Positions 16,584 through 26,459 of a DNA stretch of 64,000 nucleotides are shown one piece after another. The DNA is taken from the NCBI RefSeq assembly GCF_900108105.1, contig NZ_FNUR01000006.1, positions 62,001 through 126,000 of the forward strand. Direction: 5' to 3'. Below the pieces are notes generated by a model that was not told the origin of the DNA, did not search any database, and saw nothing but the letters and a program-made list of their open reading frames with translations. How positions within the stretch are numbered: position 1 is the first letter of the stretch; each line of letters starts with the position of its first letter. Source of the stretch: Butyrivibrio sp. Su6 (GTDB taxonomy: Bacteria > Bacillota > Clostridia > Lachnospirales > Lachnospiraceae). A program made the translations under genes and the position numbers.

Positions 16584-19500
16584 ATGAATACTAATGGTAA
16601 AGATGACAATTTAAGAAGCACTTTTGTCACCGCCTCAGGGAGACGGTTTATTTCTGATGCTCCAAAAGAGTACCATTACACTTCATTTGAGACCAAGAAA
16701 CTTCTAAAGGCATATTCGCCTGAAAGCGCTTCACCTGCTATGTACAAAAAGACTGCGCTGGTTGAACTTGAACCTCATGTTTCCTATAACAGGGACAAGA
16801 TGCAGCTTAGTTTTAACATTTTAAGTGCAGGTGGAATAAGCTATGTATTAAAAGATATTTCGGATTTCGTTACTGCTGTGGCTGAAAGAGAGACTGTAAG
16901 CTATGGCAAGCATCTTACTTTTACCCATGACATGGCAGCATTTTCAGATAAAACTCAGAGGATAATTGAGTTTTTAAATGATTATTTCAGAGAAAAAAAT
17001 GCATCCTTGTATCCATATGGTAAAGGGCACAGCAAGCAGATCGAACTGTCCGGAGTCCAGATAGATGAGTTCATGAATTCTGTCGACGAACTCTATTTTG
17101 TGAATGCGGATTTCAGAGCGCATTTCACAGAAGAAAGGCTCCTTCAAAAAGCCATAGTATTCCCTGAAATTGATCTAAATATCGAGAAGACTGCAACCGG
17201 AGTAAATTTTGAGACCAGCTCTTTTACCATGTTTGAAGGGCACTCCAATATTTATTTTGAGAGGCGCAAAAAGATTCATGTGATTCCCAGAAAGGATGTG
17301 GCGCAGATCCTGCCGTTTTTAAACTTCCTTTCTGCCAGAAGAACAGACAATGAGCTGTTTATCGCGGAAAAAGATCTGACGCTTTTTACTACAGGTCTTT
17401 TACCGGTTCTTCAGGAATATATGAACGTGAGTTTTGATGGATTTGATCCATCAAGATATTCCCCTGATGTGCCTAAGTTCAGGATATATGTGGATATGCC
17501 GGATCATCTCACCATTTCCTGTGATGTTCAGGCAGTATATAATTCCGATACCATAAATGAAGAGATATATCATATATTTGCGACAGATTATCCGGAAAGC
17601 GCTGCAGACAAGGAATCAGAAAAAGAAATAAAGATAAAAAGAGACCTTTATCAGGAAAATCAGACAGCAAGGAGTATAAGCCCCTTCTTTGATGAACTTG
17701 ATAGTAAAAAGGGCCTTCTTTTGCTAAAGGCTGATGATTACAGCGAAGATAAAATATATGTCTTTTTGACTGAGAGCCTTCCGCAGCTTGAAAGGCTCTG
17801 CGAGGTATATCTTTCTGATGCCATCCACAAGATAAATATAAAAGCTGCGCCAAAGGTGAATTTCGGTGTTTCTTTTGTTTCAGATCTATTGGAAGTATCT
17901 ATAAATCCGGAGGATATTTCGGTAAAAGAACTGGATGAGATACTTCATAAGTATGATAGAAAGCGAAAATTCTTTAAACTAAAAAACGGAGATGTAATTG
18001 ACCTTGCCAGCAAGGAAATGGGAGTTATTTATTCTCTTTCCGACGGTCTTATGCTATCCAAAAAGGATCTTGAGGAGGGACATGTTGCTGTCCCCAGGTT
18101 CAGGGCGTTGTTTTTGGAGGACCTCTCAGATCAGAGCAGAGATTTTGACTATAACTATATCAGTAAGAGCAGGGATTTTAAGGACCTCGTAAATTCTTTT
18201 GCCGGTGATTATGAAAAAGAATTTACGGTACCTGAAAGCCTTAAGGGGGTACTTAGAGACTATCAAAAGACAGGATTTTTCTGGCTTAAGGCCTTAAAGA
18301 GAAATGCCTTTGGCGGAATACTTGCCGATGATATGGGACTTGGAAAGACTCTGCAGATATTGTCACTTCTTTTGTCCATAAAAGAAGACAATGAAAAGAA
18401 CGGCGACAAACATCGCTGCAGCCTCATAGTGTGCCCGGCATCCCTTGTCTATAACTGGCAGCATGAGATACATAAATTTACGCCTCAGTTAAAGTGTGAG
18501 CTTGCAGTAGGAATAAAGCCTGACAGGGAGAGGGTTACATCTGAGATTGATGAAGAAAAAACTGATATTATCATAACTTCCTATGACCTTCTAAGACGTG
18601 ACGCAGAGCTTTATAAATATCTGTCGTTTGAGTGCATGATAATTGATGAGGCTCAGTTCATCAAAAATCCAACCACTCAGGTGGCAAAGGCTGTAAAAGG
18701 CATAAAGGCGTCATTTAAGGCGGCGCTTACCGGAACTCCTATCGAGAACAGATTGAGTGAGCTTTGGAGCATTTTTGATTACTGCATGCCGGGATATCTT
18801 TTTAACTATAAGAGCTTTAAGGAGCGCATTGAGATTCCGGTTACAGTTGATGGCGACAACGAAGAGATGGAACATCTAAAGAGGATGATTTCCCCATTTG
18901 TTTTAAGGCGCCTTAAAAAGGACGTGCTGAAAGACCTTCCGGATAAGCTTGAGGAGACAATTGTTGCTCAGATGACAAAGCCTCAGGAAGAGCTCTACAG
19001 AGCCCATGTTCAGAGGGTGAAGCTTTTAGTTAATTCTAAAGATGAAAAAGAGGTTACAAGAGACAGGATTGCGATTTTGGCTGAGCTTACAAGACTCAGG
19101 CAGCTATGCTGCGACCCGGGACTTATCTATGACAACTACGATGGCGGTGCAGCTAAAGTGGATCTTGTGATCGAGATGATAAAGAGTGCGGCAGAAAGTG
19201 GGCACAAGGTACTTTTATTCTCACAGTTCACTTCCATGCTTGACAGACTGGTGCAGAGACTTTCAAAAGAGGATATAAAGCATTATCTTTTGACGGGATC
19301 GACTAAAAAAGAAGACAGAATAAAGATGGTTGATGCCTTCCAGGAAGATGATACTCCTGTGTTCTGTATATCGCTGAAGGCGGGCGGAACGGGACTTAAT
19401 CTCACAGCAGCCGATATAGTTATCCACTATGACCACTGGTGGAATGTGGCAGTTCAGAATCAGGCCACGGACAGAGCCCATAGAATAGGGCAAAAGAATG

Positions 19501-19658
19501 TAGTCACAGTCTATAAGCTTGTGATGAAGGACACCATCGAAGAGCGAATCATAAATCTTCAGAACAGAAAGAAGGAACTTGCCGACCAGCTCCTTAATTC
19601 TGACGCTTTGAGTACGCCAAAACTTTCAAAAGAAGAGCTTCTTGAATTGCTTGGATGA
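16584..19658 (+). CDS. SNF2-family DNA translocase/helicase
   Basis: This 1024-residue protein has a long N-terminal part (about 1-540) typical of bacterial SNF2-associated regions, then a two-lobe helicase core. Lobe 1 has YQKTGFFWLKAL (Q motif), ADDMGLGKTLQ (Walker A), VCPASLVYNW (Ia), MIIDEAQFIKN (DEAQ box) and LTGTPIENRL (III). Lobe 2 has LFSQFTSMLDRL, LTGSTKKEDR, LKAGGTGLNLTAAD (V) and QATDRAHRIGQ (VI). The core remodels DNA-protein complexes with ATP. Many Firmicute relatives carry a SWIM zinc finger at the N-terminus; I see no Cys-x-Cys pattern here. An in-frame TAA 12 bases before the ATG rules out a longer protein. No clear Shine-Dalgarno sequence precedes it. Confidence 0.93.
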   Translation: MNTNGKDDNLRSTFVTASGRRFISDAPKEYHYTSFETKKLLKAYSPESASPAMYKKTALVELEPHVSYNRDKMQLSFNILSAGGISYVLKDISDFVTAVAERETVSYGKHLTFTHDMAAFSDKTQRIIEFLNDYFREKNASLYPYGKGHSKQIELSGVQIDEFMNSVDELYFVNADFRAHFTEERLLQKAIVFPEIDLNIEKTATGVNFETSSFTMFEGHSNIYFERRKKIHVIPRKDVAQILPFLNFLSARRTDNELFIAEKDLTLFTTGLLPVLQEYMNVSFDGFDPSRYSPDVPKFRIYVDMPDHLTISCDVQAVYNSDTINEEIYHIFATDYPESAADKESEKEIKIKRDLYQENQTARSISPFFDELDSKKGLLLLKADDYSEDKIYVFLTESLPQLERLCEVYLSDAIHKINIKAAPKVNFGVSFVSDLLEVSINPEDISVKELDEILHKYDRKRKFFKLKNGDVIDLASKEMGVIYSLSDGLMLSKKDLEEGHVAVPRFRALFLEDLSDQSRDFDYNYISKSRDFKDLVNSFAGDYEKEFTVPESLKGVLRDYQKTGFFWLKALKRNAFGGILADDMGLGKTLQILSLLLSIKEDNEKNGDKHRCSLIVCPASLVYNWQHEIHKFTPQLKCELAVGIKPDRERVTSEIDEEKTDIIITSYDLLRRDAELYKYLSFECMIIDEAQFIKNPTTQVAKAVKGIKASFKAALTGTPIENRLSELWSIFDYCMPGYLFNYKSFKERIEIPVTVDGDNEEMEHLKRMISPFVLRRLKKDVLKDLPDKLEETIVAQMTKPQEELYRAHVQRVKLLVNSKDEKEVTRDRIAILAELTRLRQLCCDPGLIYDNYDGGAAKVDLVIEMIKSAAESGHKVLLFSQFTSMLDRLVQRLSKEDIKHYLLTGSTKKEDRIKMVDAFQEDDTPVFCISLKAGGTGLNLTAADIVIHYDHWWNVAVQNQATDRAHRIGQKNVVTVYKLVMKDTIEERIINLQNRKKELADQLLNSDALSTPKLSKEELLELLG

Positions 19659-19671
19659 AGGGCAATACATT

Positions 19672-19717
19672 AAATATAGATTAAATTGTTCTGATCTAAA
19701 TTTTACTTTTTTTTATT
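19672..19717 (+). terminator. Weak AT-rich terminator after the SNF2 gene
   Basis: AAATATAGAT (19672-19681) pairs with ATCTAAATTT (19694-19703) with one mismatch, followed by a run of eight T. It is AT-only in the main and so of uncertain strength. Confidence 0.4.
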
Positions 19718-19808
19718 AATGGCATATGTGGTATTGAGTTATAATATAATTACTTTTTAGAGAAAAAATGTTTTTATATTAAGTAATCAAAAGCAGGAGG
19801 GGATATCG

Positions 19809-20117
19809 ATGTCAGGAAGAGAAGACCTTATAAATCAGCTTGCAGCAAGTATGGGCGCTGGGGATTTTGCTCAGACCAAATATAAAGAATCAAAATATGA
19901 TGCCCAGACAGGAACGCTGTATTGCGATGGAATAATGATCACAAAGCCTGTCATTGAGAAGGCTGAGCAGCATTTTAAAACTCTTAAGTCTAAATGTAGC
20001 TACAATGACCCTGCTTCCCGTGAGATGGCTATGATCTATCAGGTCGCCATTGAAGGGATCAACATGATCAGAAACAGTGGCCAGCAGACAATGAAGGAAG
20101 ACAGAAGCGGAGAGTAA
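19809..20117 (+). CDS. Small conserved-looking protein of unknown function
   Basis: This 102-residue soluble protein has a strong GCAGGAGGGG ribosome site and so is very likely expressed. It has no signal peptide or membrane helix. It begins SGREDLINQLAASMGAGDF and includes GTLYCDGIMITKPVIEKAEQ, which suggests a mixed alpha/beta N-terminal half and a helical C-terminal half. I do not recognise a family. It ends immediately before the membrane-anchored binding-protein gene, and may be co-transcribed with the binding protein, kinase and regulator that follow. An AT-rich 150-base spacer with two TATAAT-like strings but no good -35 box lies upstream. Confidence 0.75.
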   Translation: MSGREDLINQLAASMGAGDFAQTKYKESKYDAQTGTLYCDGIMITKPVIEKAEQHFKTLKSKCSYNDPASREMAMIYQVAIEGINMIRNSGQQTMKEDRSGE

Positions 20118-20147
20118 TTGTTTTTTGTGGGGGAACGCATTAGATAC

Positions 20148-21176
20148 ATGACTAGATTTAGACTACTCGTGGGGATTGCTTTATTCATAGCAGTAATAGG
20201 GGTGTGCCTTTTGCTTTTTAATACAAGGCAGGCGGATGAACTGGTGGCACAGGAACGACTTGTTGTGGTTTCACCCCATCCTACGGAATTCATTATCCCT
20301 CTTGTTCAGGAATTTGAGAATGAGACCGGGATTTCTGTTGAAATAATCAGTAGCGGCACTTCAGCTGCAATTTCAGATATTATTTCCGGAGATGATATAG
20401 ACCTTCTTTGGGGAGGGTCTATTCTTTCTGTGGGCCCGTATAAAGAGCTCTTTTACGCCTATAATACCCTGAATAAAACTGTGTTTTCTGAAGAGTGTAA
20501 GAACGTAAGCGATGAGTTTACGTGTTTTTCTGATGTTCCAAGCATTATCATGGTTAATAATGACATTATTGGAGATATAGAAGTTAATGGTTACGAAGAT
20601 CTGCTGGATGAAAGACTTAAAGGGAAAATAGCCTTTGCAAATCCCTATAAATCCTCATCTTCATTTGAACAGCTGGTAAATATGCTCTATGCCATGGGAA
20701 ATGGAGATCCTGATGAAGGCTGGGACTATGTTAAAAAACTGATCGGACAGCTTGATGGAAATATGCTTGATAGCTCCTCAGAGGTGTACAAAGGAGTTGC
20801 CGATGGAAGGTTCCTGGTGGGGCTTACTTTTGAAGAAGCTGCAGTAACTATGCTGAAAAGTGGAAAGCATATAGGGATCATATACATGAAAGAGGGCGTA
20901 GTTTCAACGCCTGATGGAATATACATAAATAAGAATTCAAAAAGAATTGAACAGGCAAAGAGGCTTGTTGATTTTCTTACATCAAAAGATGCCCAGATGT
21001 TCATGGCCAAGAATCTGGGAAGACGCTCTGTCCGCAAGGATGTAGAGCCATCAAACATGGTAATATCCTATGATGAGATGAAAAAGATAACTGTGGACAA
21101 AGAGAAGGTTATCGCAAATAAAGACAAATGGACAGATAAGTTTTTAGAGCTTTATGAGGAGGCTGCGAATGAGTAA
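20148..21176 (+). CDS. Membrane-anchored binding protein of the Fe/sugar-phosphate (AfuA/HptA) type
   Basis: This 342-residue protein has an uncleaved-looking N-terminal helix (TRFRLLVGIALFIAVIGVCL) and no lipobox Cys. A solute-binding domain follows, with VVVSPHPTEFIIPLVQEFE, SSGTSAAISDI, DLLWGGSILSVG and KGKIAFANPYKSSSS; these resemble binding proteins of ferric and sugar-phosphate importers. It is followed by a YesM-type kinase with an eight-base overlap and by a YesN-type regulator. This trio resembles Staphylococcus HptA-HptS-HptR, in which the binding protein is a sensor for hexose phosphates. A sensing rather than transport role is therefore likely. The start is uncertain: TTG at 20118 abuts the upstream gene, while ATG at 20148 is preferred because it begins the membrane helix. 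Confidence 0.8.
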   Translation: MTRFRLLVGIALFIAVIGVCLLLFNTRQADELVAQERLVVVSPHPTEFIIPLVQEFENETGISVEIISSGTSAAISDIISGDDIDLLWGGSILSVGPYKELFYAYNTLNKTVFSEECKNVSDEFTCFSDVPSIIMVNNDIIGDIEVNGYEDLLDERLKGKIAFANPYKSSSSFEQLVNMLYAMGNGDPDEGWDYVKKLIGQLDGNMLDSSSEVYKGVADGRFLVGLTFEEAAVTMLKSGKHIGIIYMKEGVVSTPDGIYINKNSKRIEQAKRLVDFLTSKDAQMFMAKNLGRRSVRKDVEPSNMVISYDEMKKITVDKEKVIANKDKWTDKFLELYEEAANE

Positions 21177-22878
21177 GAATGTAGGCTCCTTTCAGGAAAA
21201 CATAAGAAAGACTTTCATAAGATTCTCCATTGCTCCTGTAGCGGCTATAGTAATGGCTGTTTTTGTCCTGTTTGCAATAGTATGGATAAATTTCATGGAG
21301 GATTCCAATAAATCCGATAACGCTGCATCATGTAACGAGATAAAAAGAATCATGAATATCTACTATGAAATGATGGATGATGTCAGTGATATCCTTTTGC
21401 CAGAGACTAATGACAATAACTCATTGGAGATTATTATAGATAGCGCTGACGCTGCAAAAGTGACACTTCCGGTTGATGAGATATTTTCTGCGCTCTATAA
21501 CAGGACCGCTCCTTTCGGTGATATCGGAAATCTTATTATCCTCTCGGGTGACAGAAAAGTTCTTTTCTCAAGTAAAAAGAATACGCCTAAGTTCTTGATC
21601 GCTGAAGAATACGCTAATTGGGGTGTTTGGAAAAGTATAAAGACGAATGAAGGGAAAACTGCAACAGTTTTATACGGTAAAAATCTCTGCATAGGAAAAG
21701 GTGTTTATGAAGGAAATACCTTGAAATATGCTATTTGCTATATTGTCCCAAATGAAGTTATTTCAGGTGCCATAGTTGTTCAGGACAGATTTGTTATTTT
21801 AACTGACAATAGTGGATGGGTTTACGCCAGCAACACCAAGATGATGCAGGATGCGTATGGCCAGATAGACAGCTCTTTTTACAATAAAACAGGGTATGTG
21901 AGGCAGTCCGGAAAACTGTACTACGCCTTTTCAAATAAGACTGACAAAGGCCTTGTGCTCTACACGATCAATGATATTTCAAGGAGCATTGAGCTTATCT
22001 GGGTAATGGTTGCCATAGTAATAATTATTTTTATTGCCATTGCTCTTATTACCATACGCAGTACATCCAAGAGCTCAAAGGAGTACACAAAGGACATAAA
22101 GAAGATTGAAGATGCCTTTGAAGAAGTGCAGAACGGTAATTTTGATGTGAGCCTTGATATAGACAGCAGCACAGAGTTCATGGTAATTGGAAATGACTTT
22201 AACAAGATGCTTCAGGGTCTTAAGGATCAGATAGAGCAAAATAAAGAACTGGCAGAAAACGCTGCTTTTTCCCAGGTTAAGCAGCTTGAAAGTCAGTTTA
22301 ATCCGCATTTTCTTTTTAATACTTTGGATAATATCAGATTCATGGCAAAGATTGATGCAGCAGCTGCCGACAAGATGATCGTTTCTTTGTCAGGTCTTTT
22401 ACGCTATAGTATCAGGGAAGTCCGTGAAGAAGTTACGGTAAAAGAAGACCTGGATAACCTCCAGTATTATCTGAATATCCTGCAGATAAGGTTCAACAAG
22501 CGTTTTGCATATAAGTTGGATGTGGCAGAGGATATAATGGAATGCCTTATCCCAAAGCTTCTCATACAGCCGCTTTTGGAGAATGCGGTTAAATACGGCT
22601 TTGGAACAAAGGAAAAGCTGTGCGTCAGTATCAGGGGCTATCAGATGCAGGAGATGCTGGTGTTTATATGTGAAGATGACGGCGCGGGAATAGAAGAAAA
22701 GCAGCTAAAAGAAATCCGGGATAATCTAAAGGAAGACAGCAATACAACCATGCATTACGGCCTTTACAATATCCACCGAAGGATACGTCTTATGTATAAA
22801 GGTGATTACGGCCTTGATATCTCTAGTGTTAAGGATAAGGGAACAATAGTAAGGCTCACTATTCCAAAGCACATCTGA
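21169..22878 (+). CDS. YesM-type sensor histidine kinase
   Basis: This 569-residue kinase has a membrane helix at about 20-42, an extracytoplasmic sensing domain (about 43-270), a second helix (about 272-294, WVMVAIVIIIFIAIALITI), a HAMP-like linker, then the His-kinase internal region with ESQFNPHFLFNTLDNIRFM. His380 in NPHFLFN is the phospho-acceptor. The ATPase region has IPKLLIQPLLENAVKYGF (N box) and CEDDGAGI (G1 box). It starts at an ATG with GAGGAGG seven to eight bases upstream, inside the end of the binding-protein gene, so translation is coupled. It is expected to phosphorylate the regulator encoded next, in response to a ligand presented by the binding protein. Confidence 0.92.
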   Translation: MSKNVGSFQENIRKTFIRFSIAPVAAIVMAVFVLFAIVWINFMEDSNKSDNAASCNEIKRIMNIYYEMMDDVSDILLPETNDNNSLEIIIDSADAAKVTLPVDEIFSALYNRTAPFGDIGNLIILSGDRKVLFSSKKNTPKFLIAEEYANWGVWKSIKTNEGKTATVLYGKNLCIGKGVYEGNTLKYAICYIVPNEVISGAIVVQDRFVILTDNSGWVYASNTKMMQDAYGQIDSSFYNKTGYVRQSGKLYYAFSNKTDKGLVLYTINDISRSIELIWVMVAIVIIIFIAIALITIRSTSKSSKEYTKDIKKIEDAFEEVQNGNFDVSLDIDSSTEFMVIGNDFNKMLQGLKDQIEQNKELAENAAFSQVKQLESQFNPHFLFNTLDNIRFMAKIDAAAADKMIVSLSGLLRYSIREVREEVTVKEDLDNLQYYLNILQIRFNKRFAYKLDVAEDIMECLIPKLLIQPLLENAVKYGFGTKEKLCVSIRGYQMQEMLVFICEDDGAGIEEKQLKEIRDNLKEDSNTTMHYGLYNIHRRIRLMYKGDYGLDISSVKDKGTIVRLTIPKHI

Positions 22879-22926
22879 TGATAGGGGAAGGCTTTTGGCG
22901 GAGTAAAAAACACAGAATGAGGGATT

Positions 22927-23679
22927 ATGTACAGAGTATTGATTGTTGAGGATGAAGATATCATAAGAAAAGGCATAGCCTACACCATGGACTGGGTAGG
23001 AATGGGATGTACAATAGTCGGCGAAGCTGCAAATGGCAGAGAAGGGCTCGATAAGATAAAAGAACTTTCGCCAGACATAGTGCTTGTTGATATCATGATG
23101 CCTGTAATGGATGGCATTGAGATGATAAGAAGGGCAGGGGAGGATGATAATATAAGTGACCTTAAAACAATCATTCTTACCAGCTACGCAGATTTTGATT
23201 ATGCCAAAAAGGCTATAAATCTCGGAGTTTCTGCCTATCTTATGAAACCTGTAGATGAAGAGGAACTAAAGGTCAGCGTAGCCAAAGTAATCTCTGAAAT
23301 AGAAAAAGAGCATCGCCTTGAACAGATAGAGCAAAAGAGTTCAGATGTATTCATAAAAACTGACAAGGAAAATGATTATATCCAGCAGATCCTTGATGAA
23401 ACCAAACTTCACTATTCAGAAAAGATAAGCATAGAAATTTTCTCCGACAAATTTGGAGTATCTTCAAGCTATCTGTCTCGCAAATTCAAGGAATCCACAG
23501 GAACCAGCTATCTTGATTTCCTGAATAAATACCGGGTCCAGCTGGCAGTAAAGCTTCTTGAAACCGGTAAATACAAAGTATACGAAGTATCCGACCTTAC
23601 GGGTTTTTCCGACTACAAACACTTCAATACAGTATTCAAGCGCTACACTGGCTCTTCGCCTTCAGAGTTTGTGAAGTGA
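22927..23679 (+). CDS. YesN-type response regulator with AraC DNA-binding domain
   Basis: This 250-residue regulator has an N-terminal receiver domain with acidic residues 8-11 (VEDED), phospho-acceptor Asp55 (VLVDIMMPVMDG) and Lys in YLMKPVDEEE. The C-terminal AraC-type domain (about 150-250) has two helix-turn-helix units, including FGVSSSYLSRKFKESTG and VSDLTGFSDYKHFNTVFKR. Its partner kinase is encoded 48 bases upstream. Likely targets are the importer genes starting at 26460, or its own cluster. Immediately after the stop is TACATGGGGACGGG, a short motif seen again after the permease gene at 29403. Confidence 0.92.
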   Translation: MYRVLIVEDEDIIRKGIAYTMDWVGMGCTIVGEAANGREGLDKIKELSPDIVLVDIMMPVMDGIEMIRRAGEDDNISDLKTIILTSYADFDYAKKAINLGVSAYLMKPVDEEELKVSVAKVISEIEKEHRLEQIEQKSSDVFIKTDKENDYIQQILDETKLHYSEKISIEIFSDKFGVSSSYLSRKFKESTGTSYLDFLNKYRVQLAVKLLETGKYKVYEVSDLTGFSDYKHFNTVFKRYTGSSPSEFVK

Positions 23680-23695
23680 TACATGGGGACGGGCA

Positions 23696-26263
23696 TCATT
23701 TATTGTGCTGCTTTATCTCGTTTTTGTTTTTGTACATTTCTTTGTCAGCACGCTCAAAAATCTGGGATAGTGTTTTGTCACCTTTCGTATATTTAGAGAG
23801 ACCGGCTGCAACAACAACGTCCCCCTTGTACTGATTTTTGATGTTGTGCTTTTTTAGTTTGGTCATTATAGATGAACTGTTAAGGTAGTCCAGACCTTGG
23901 ATTATTGCTACGAATTCATCACCACCAATTCTAAATACAGGGCTGTGCTTGAAAAAGCTACAAATGGTCGAGCAGCCTTTTTGGATGTATTCGTCACCGG
24001 CCTGATGACCTAAAGTATCATTTACCTGTTTGAGACCATTTAAGTCAAATACAGCCAGGGCAAAATCCTCGACGGTACCATCTGAGATCATTTTATTCAT
24101 CATGAGCTCAGTTTCGACATATGCATGTTTGTTCTTTACGCCTGTTAGCTCATCAATGATGGCCTTGTTCTCTGCAGCGTAGAGGTTTTCGTTGTATTCC
24201 TGTTCGCGTCTTACAATTTCGTCAATATCAAGAATGCCAACGATAAGTTTTTCATCATCCGCCTTGTTATCCATAACAGCTCTGAGGGAAACGTATATAA
24301 ATGAATTGCCATATATAAGTCTGTGATGGTGTTCAAAAACACCGGCAGACCGTACATGTTTCATCACCTTTTCTTTGGTAAAAGCAGATAACATGCCATC
24401 CACATCATCCGGATAGACAACTTTAGGAGTGATTTTTATCATATCCCCAAAGAAATCATCACCCTCTTCAGGAAGTTCTGTGGCAACACGTTTGTTACTG
24501 GGGATATATTTATTATAGTGACCTGTAACAGGATCAACAGAGAAAATATATATGTAATTGCCTGATAGAGCGCCAATCCTGGAGTATATTATTTCTTCTT
24601 CCTTTGCATGCTCAAGTAATTCGCGGGCCTTTATCTGCGCATCCACATTGTTAATGCCGATAATTACATGGTTTCCTTTTCCCTTAACTTTTACCGCTTT
24701 AACAGTGACAAAGGTCGGGACACCCTTAATAAGCATTCTTGTAACAACGGAATATATTCCACTCTTTTCAAGTTCGCTTGCTACTATTTCTTTTGTGAAC
24801 AATTTTTTGAACTGTTCTTTATCCTCTTCAATGATCGGAGGATCAATGTTGTCCTTGTCCAGGTCAAAGAAATTAGAACCTTTTCTTTCAAAAGATATAT
24901 CGCGACTCTCGCCATGGGAAGAATACTCGGTGAAAGAATCATTATCCATATCCACAAAGAACAGTGTTATATAATCCTCGCTGAGTGCTCTTGCAATGTA
25001 GTTGTAAGTCAGTGAGTCCTTACTGTCGGGCTCAGAAACAGACAAAATTACTGTGGCAACAGCTGCGTCACCGGTAACAGGATTTACTGCAATCCTGAAC
25101 ATGAGCAGCTGAACGATTCTTCCGTCATTCATTCTGTCATCGATTATCACTCTTCTTCCATCCGCTGCGCACTGCCTGGCGGCATTAAAAGAGTAGTAAC
25201 CAACTCCCGGATTTATTGAAGAGTAGTCAATCTCATTTATTTCTTTGAACTCAGGAAATTTTTTTAATATAAAATTTCGAAAGCTCTTATTGCATCTGAC
25301 AAATGTTGCTTTATCCTTACCCATGGAAAAAATTACCATAGGAGTAGCATCGAAATAATCGGAAAGGGGCTTGTCATCATTCTGAGAAAGTGACAGGTCA
25401 TAAAGGTTTATTTTTCCTACCTGTTCAAAGTAAGAGGACTCTTCGGGATTCTCAAAACCGATCTGTATGCCTTTTTCATTTCTTTCGACAATCTCTGCCA
25501 GTGATACCGGGTGAATGTAGTAGTAGCCCTGAAGCTTGGTGCATCCTATCTCTGTCAGAAAGTCTGCCTGTTCTTTTGTTTCAATTCCCTCAGCAACAGT
25601 ATCTGTTCCAAGTGAAAGTGCAGTCTTTACAACTTCGGTGAGAAGTATCTGCCCGGCCTCATCCTTGCCGATAAGGTGAGTAAAAGCATCATTTATCTTA
25701 AGAAGATCAAAATGAATCTTTAAAAGGATCAAAAGAGAAGCATAGCCACTTCCATAGTTATCCATCCATACTTTGATTCCGGCTGACCTGAAGCGCTCAA
25801 TTATATCCTTGTAATAATCCATGTCTGAGGAAATATCTTTTTCAGACAGTTCGATACACAGCTTTTCTCTAGGGAGTCCTGACTTGTCGATAAGCTTTGT
25901 AATCTCAGTTACCATATCACAGCATTTAAAATCAGTCCCAGACAGATTTACTGATTCGGGAACTATAAAAAGATCATGGGAAGCCTGGCCTTTTAGCTTC
26001 TTTAATACCCTGTCCACCATATAGAGATCAAGTTTATAGGTCAGATTATGTTTTTCAAGTATAGGGACAAAAAGAGAAGCTGAATAGACATCACCGTCAG
26101 GTGTTTCCCACCGTGCGAAGGCTTCTTCATCGGAAACTCTGCCGTTTGCAGCACGAATCAAGGGCTGATGGTAAGCTTTTATCCATTCTTCTTCCAAAGC
26201 CCTGTCCAGGTTATTCAAAATGTATTTTTCAAAATCAGAATTAATAGCTTTACTTGAGCCCAA
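23696..26263 (-). CDS. EAL-PAS-GGDEF cyclic-di-GMP signalling protein
   Basis: This 855-residue cytoplasmic protein has an N-terminal EAL-type domain (about 25-270), a middle region with two or more PAS-like sensor folds and a C-terminal GGDEF domain (about 690-850). GGDEF is intact (FRIGGDEFVAI), so diguanylate cyclase activity is expected; the upstream product-inhibition RxxD is absent. The EAL part is altered: EAL reads EAF, DDFGTGY reads DNYGSGY, and K-I-D reads K-I-N. The missing second Asp is a metal ligand, so phosphodiesterase activity is doubtful. The start is taken as TTG (on + 26261-26263), six bases after GGGAGG; a TTG further upstream lacks a site. It is convergent with the YesN-type gene and divergent from the importer, suggesting a functional link. 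Confidence 0.88.
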   Translation of the reverse strand: MGSSKAINSDFEKYILNNLDRALEEEWIKAYHQPLIRAANGRVSDEEAFARWETPDGDVYSASLFVPILEKHNLTYKLDLYMVDRVLKKLKGQASHDLFIVPESVNLSGTDFKCCDMVTEITKLIDKSGLPREKLCIELSEKDISSDMDYYKDIIERFRSAGIKVWMDNYGSGYASLLILLKIHFDLLKINDAFTHLIGKDEAGQILLTEVVKTALSLGTDTVAEGIETKEQADFLTEIGCTKLQGYYYIHPVSLAEIVERNEKGIQIGFENPEESSYFEQVGKINLYDLSLSQNDDKPLSDYFDATPMVIFSMGKDKATFVRCNKSFRNFILKKFPEFKEINEIDYSSINPGVGYYSFNAARQCAADGRRVIIDDRMNDGRIVQLLMFRIAVNPVTGDAAVATVILSVSEPDSKDSLTYNYIARALSEDYITLFFVDMDNDSFTEYSSHGESRDISFERKGSNFFDLDKDNIDPPIIEEDKEQFKKLFTKEIVASELEKSGIYSVVTRMLIKGVPTFVTVKAVKVKGKGNHVIIGINNVDAQIKARELLEHAKEEEIIYSRIGALSGNYIYIFSVDPVTGHYNKYIPSNKRVATELPEEGDDFFGDMIKITPKVVYPDDVDGMLSAFTKEKVMKHVRSAGVFEHHHRLIYGNSFIYVSLRAVMDNKADDEKLIVGILDIDEIVRREQEYNENLYAAENKAIIDELTGVKNKHAYVETELMMNKMISDGTVEDFALAVFDLNGLKQVNDTLGHQAGDEYIQKGCSTICSFFKHSPVFRIGGDEFVAIIQGLDYLNSSSIMTKLKKHNIKNQYKGDVVVAAGLSKYTKGDKTLSQIFERADKEMYKNKNEIKQHNK

Positions 26264-26459
26264 AGTTGGCCTCCCGAGAATTTTGAAAAATAAAGTGTGA
26301 CACAATACCAATTTAATTTTATCACAAAAATGACAATAACACAGAAAAAATTGGTTCAGAAAATCGGATATAAAAACAGAAATTTAGGTATAGAGGAAAT
26401 CTTAAATGTTTTATGCTTTTTTTATCAAATGTTTATTTCATTTGGAAAGGAGAAGGAAA

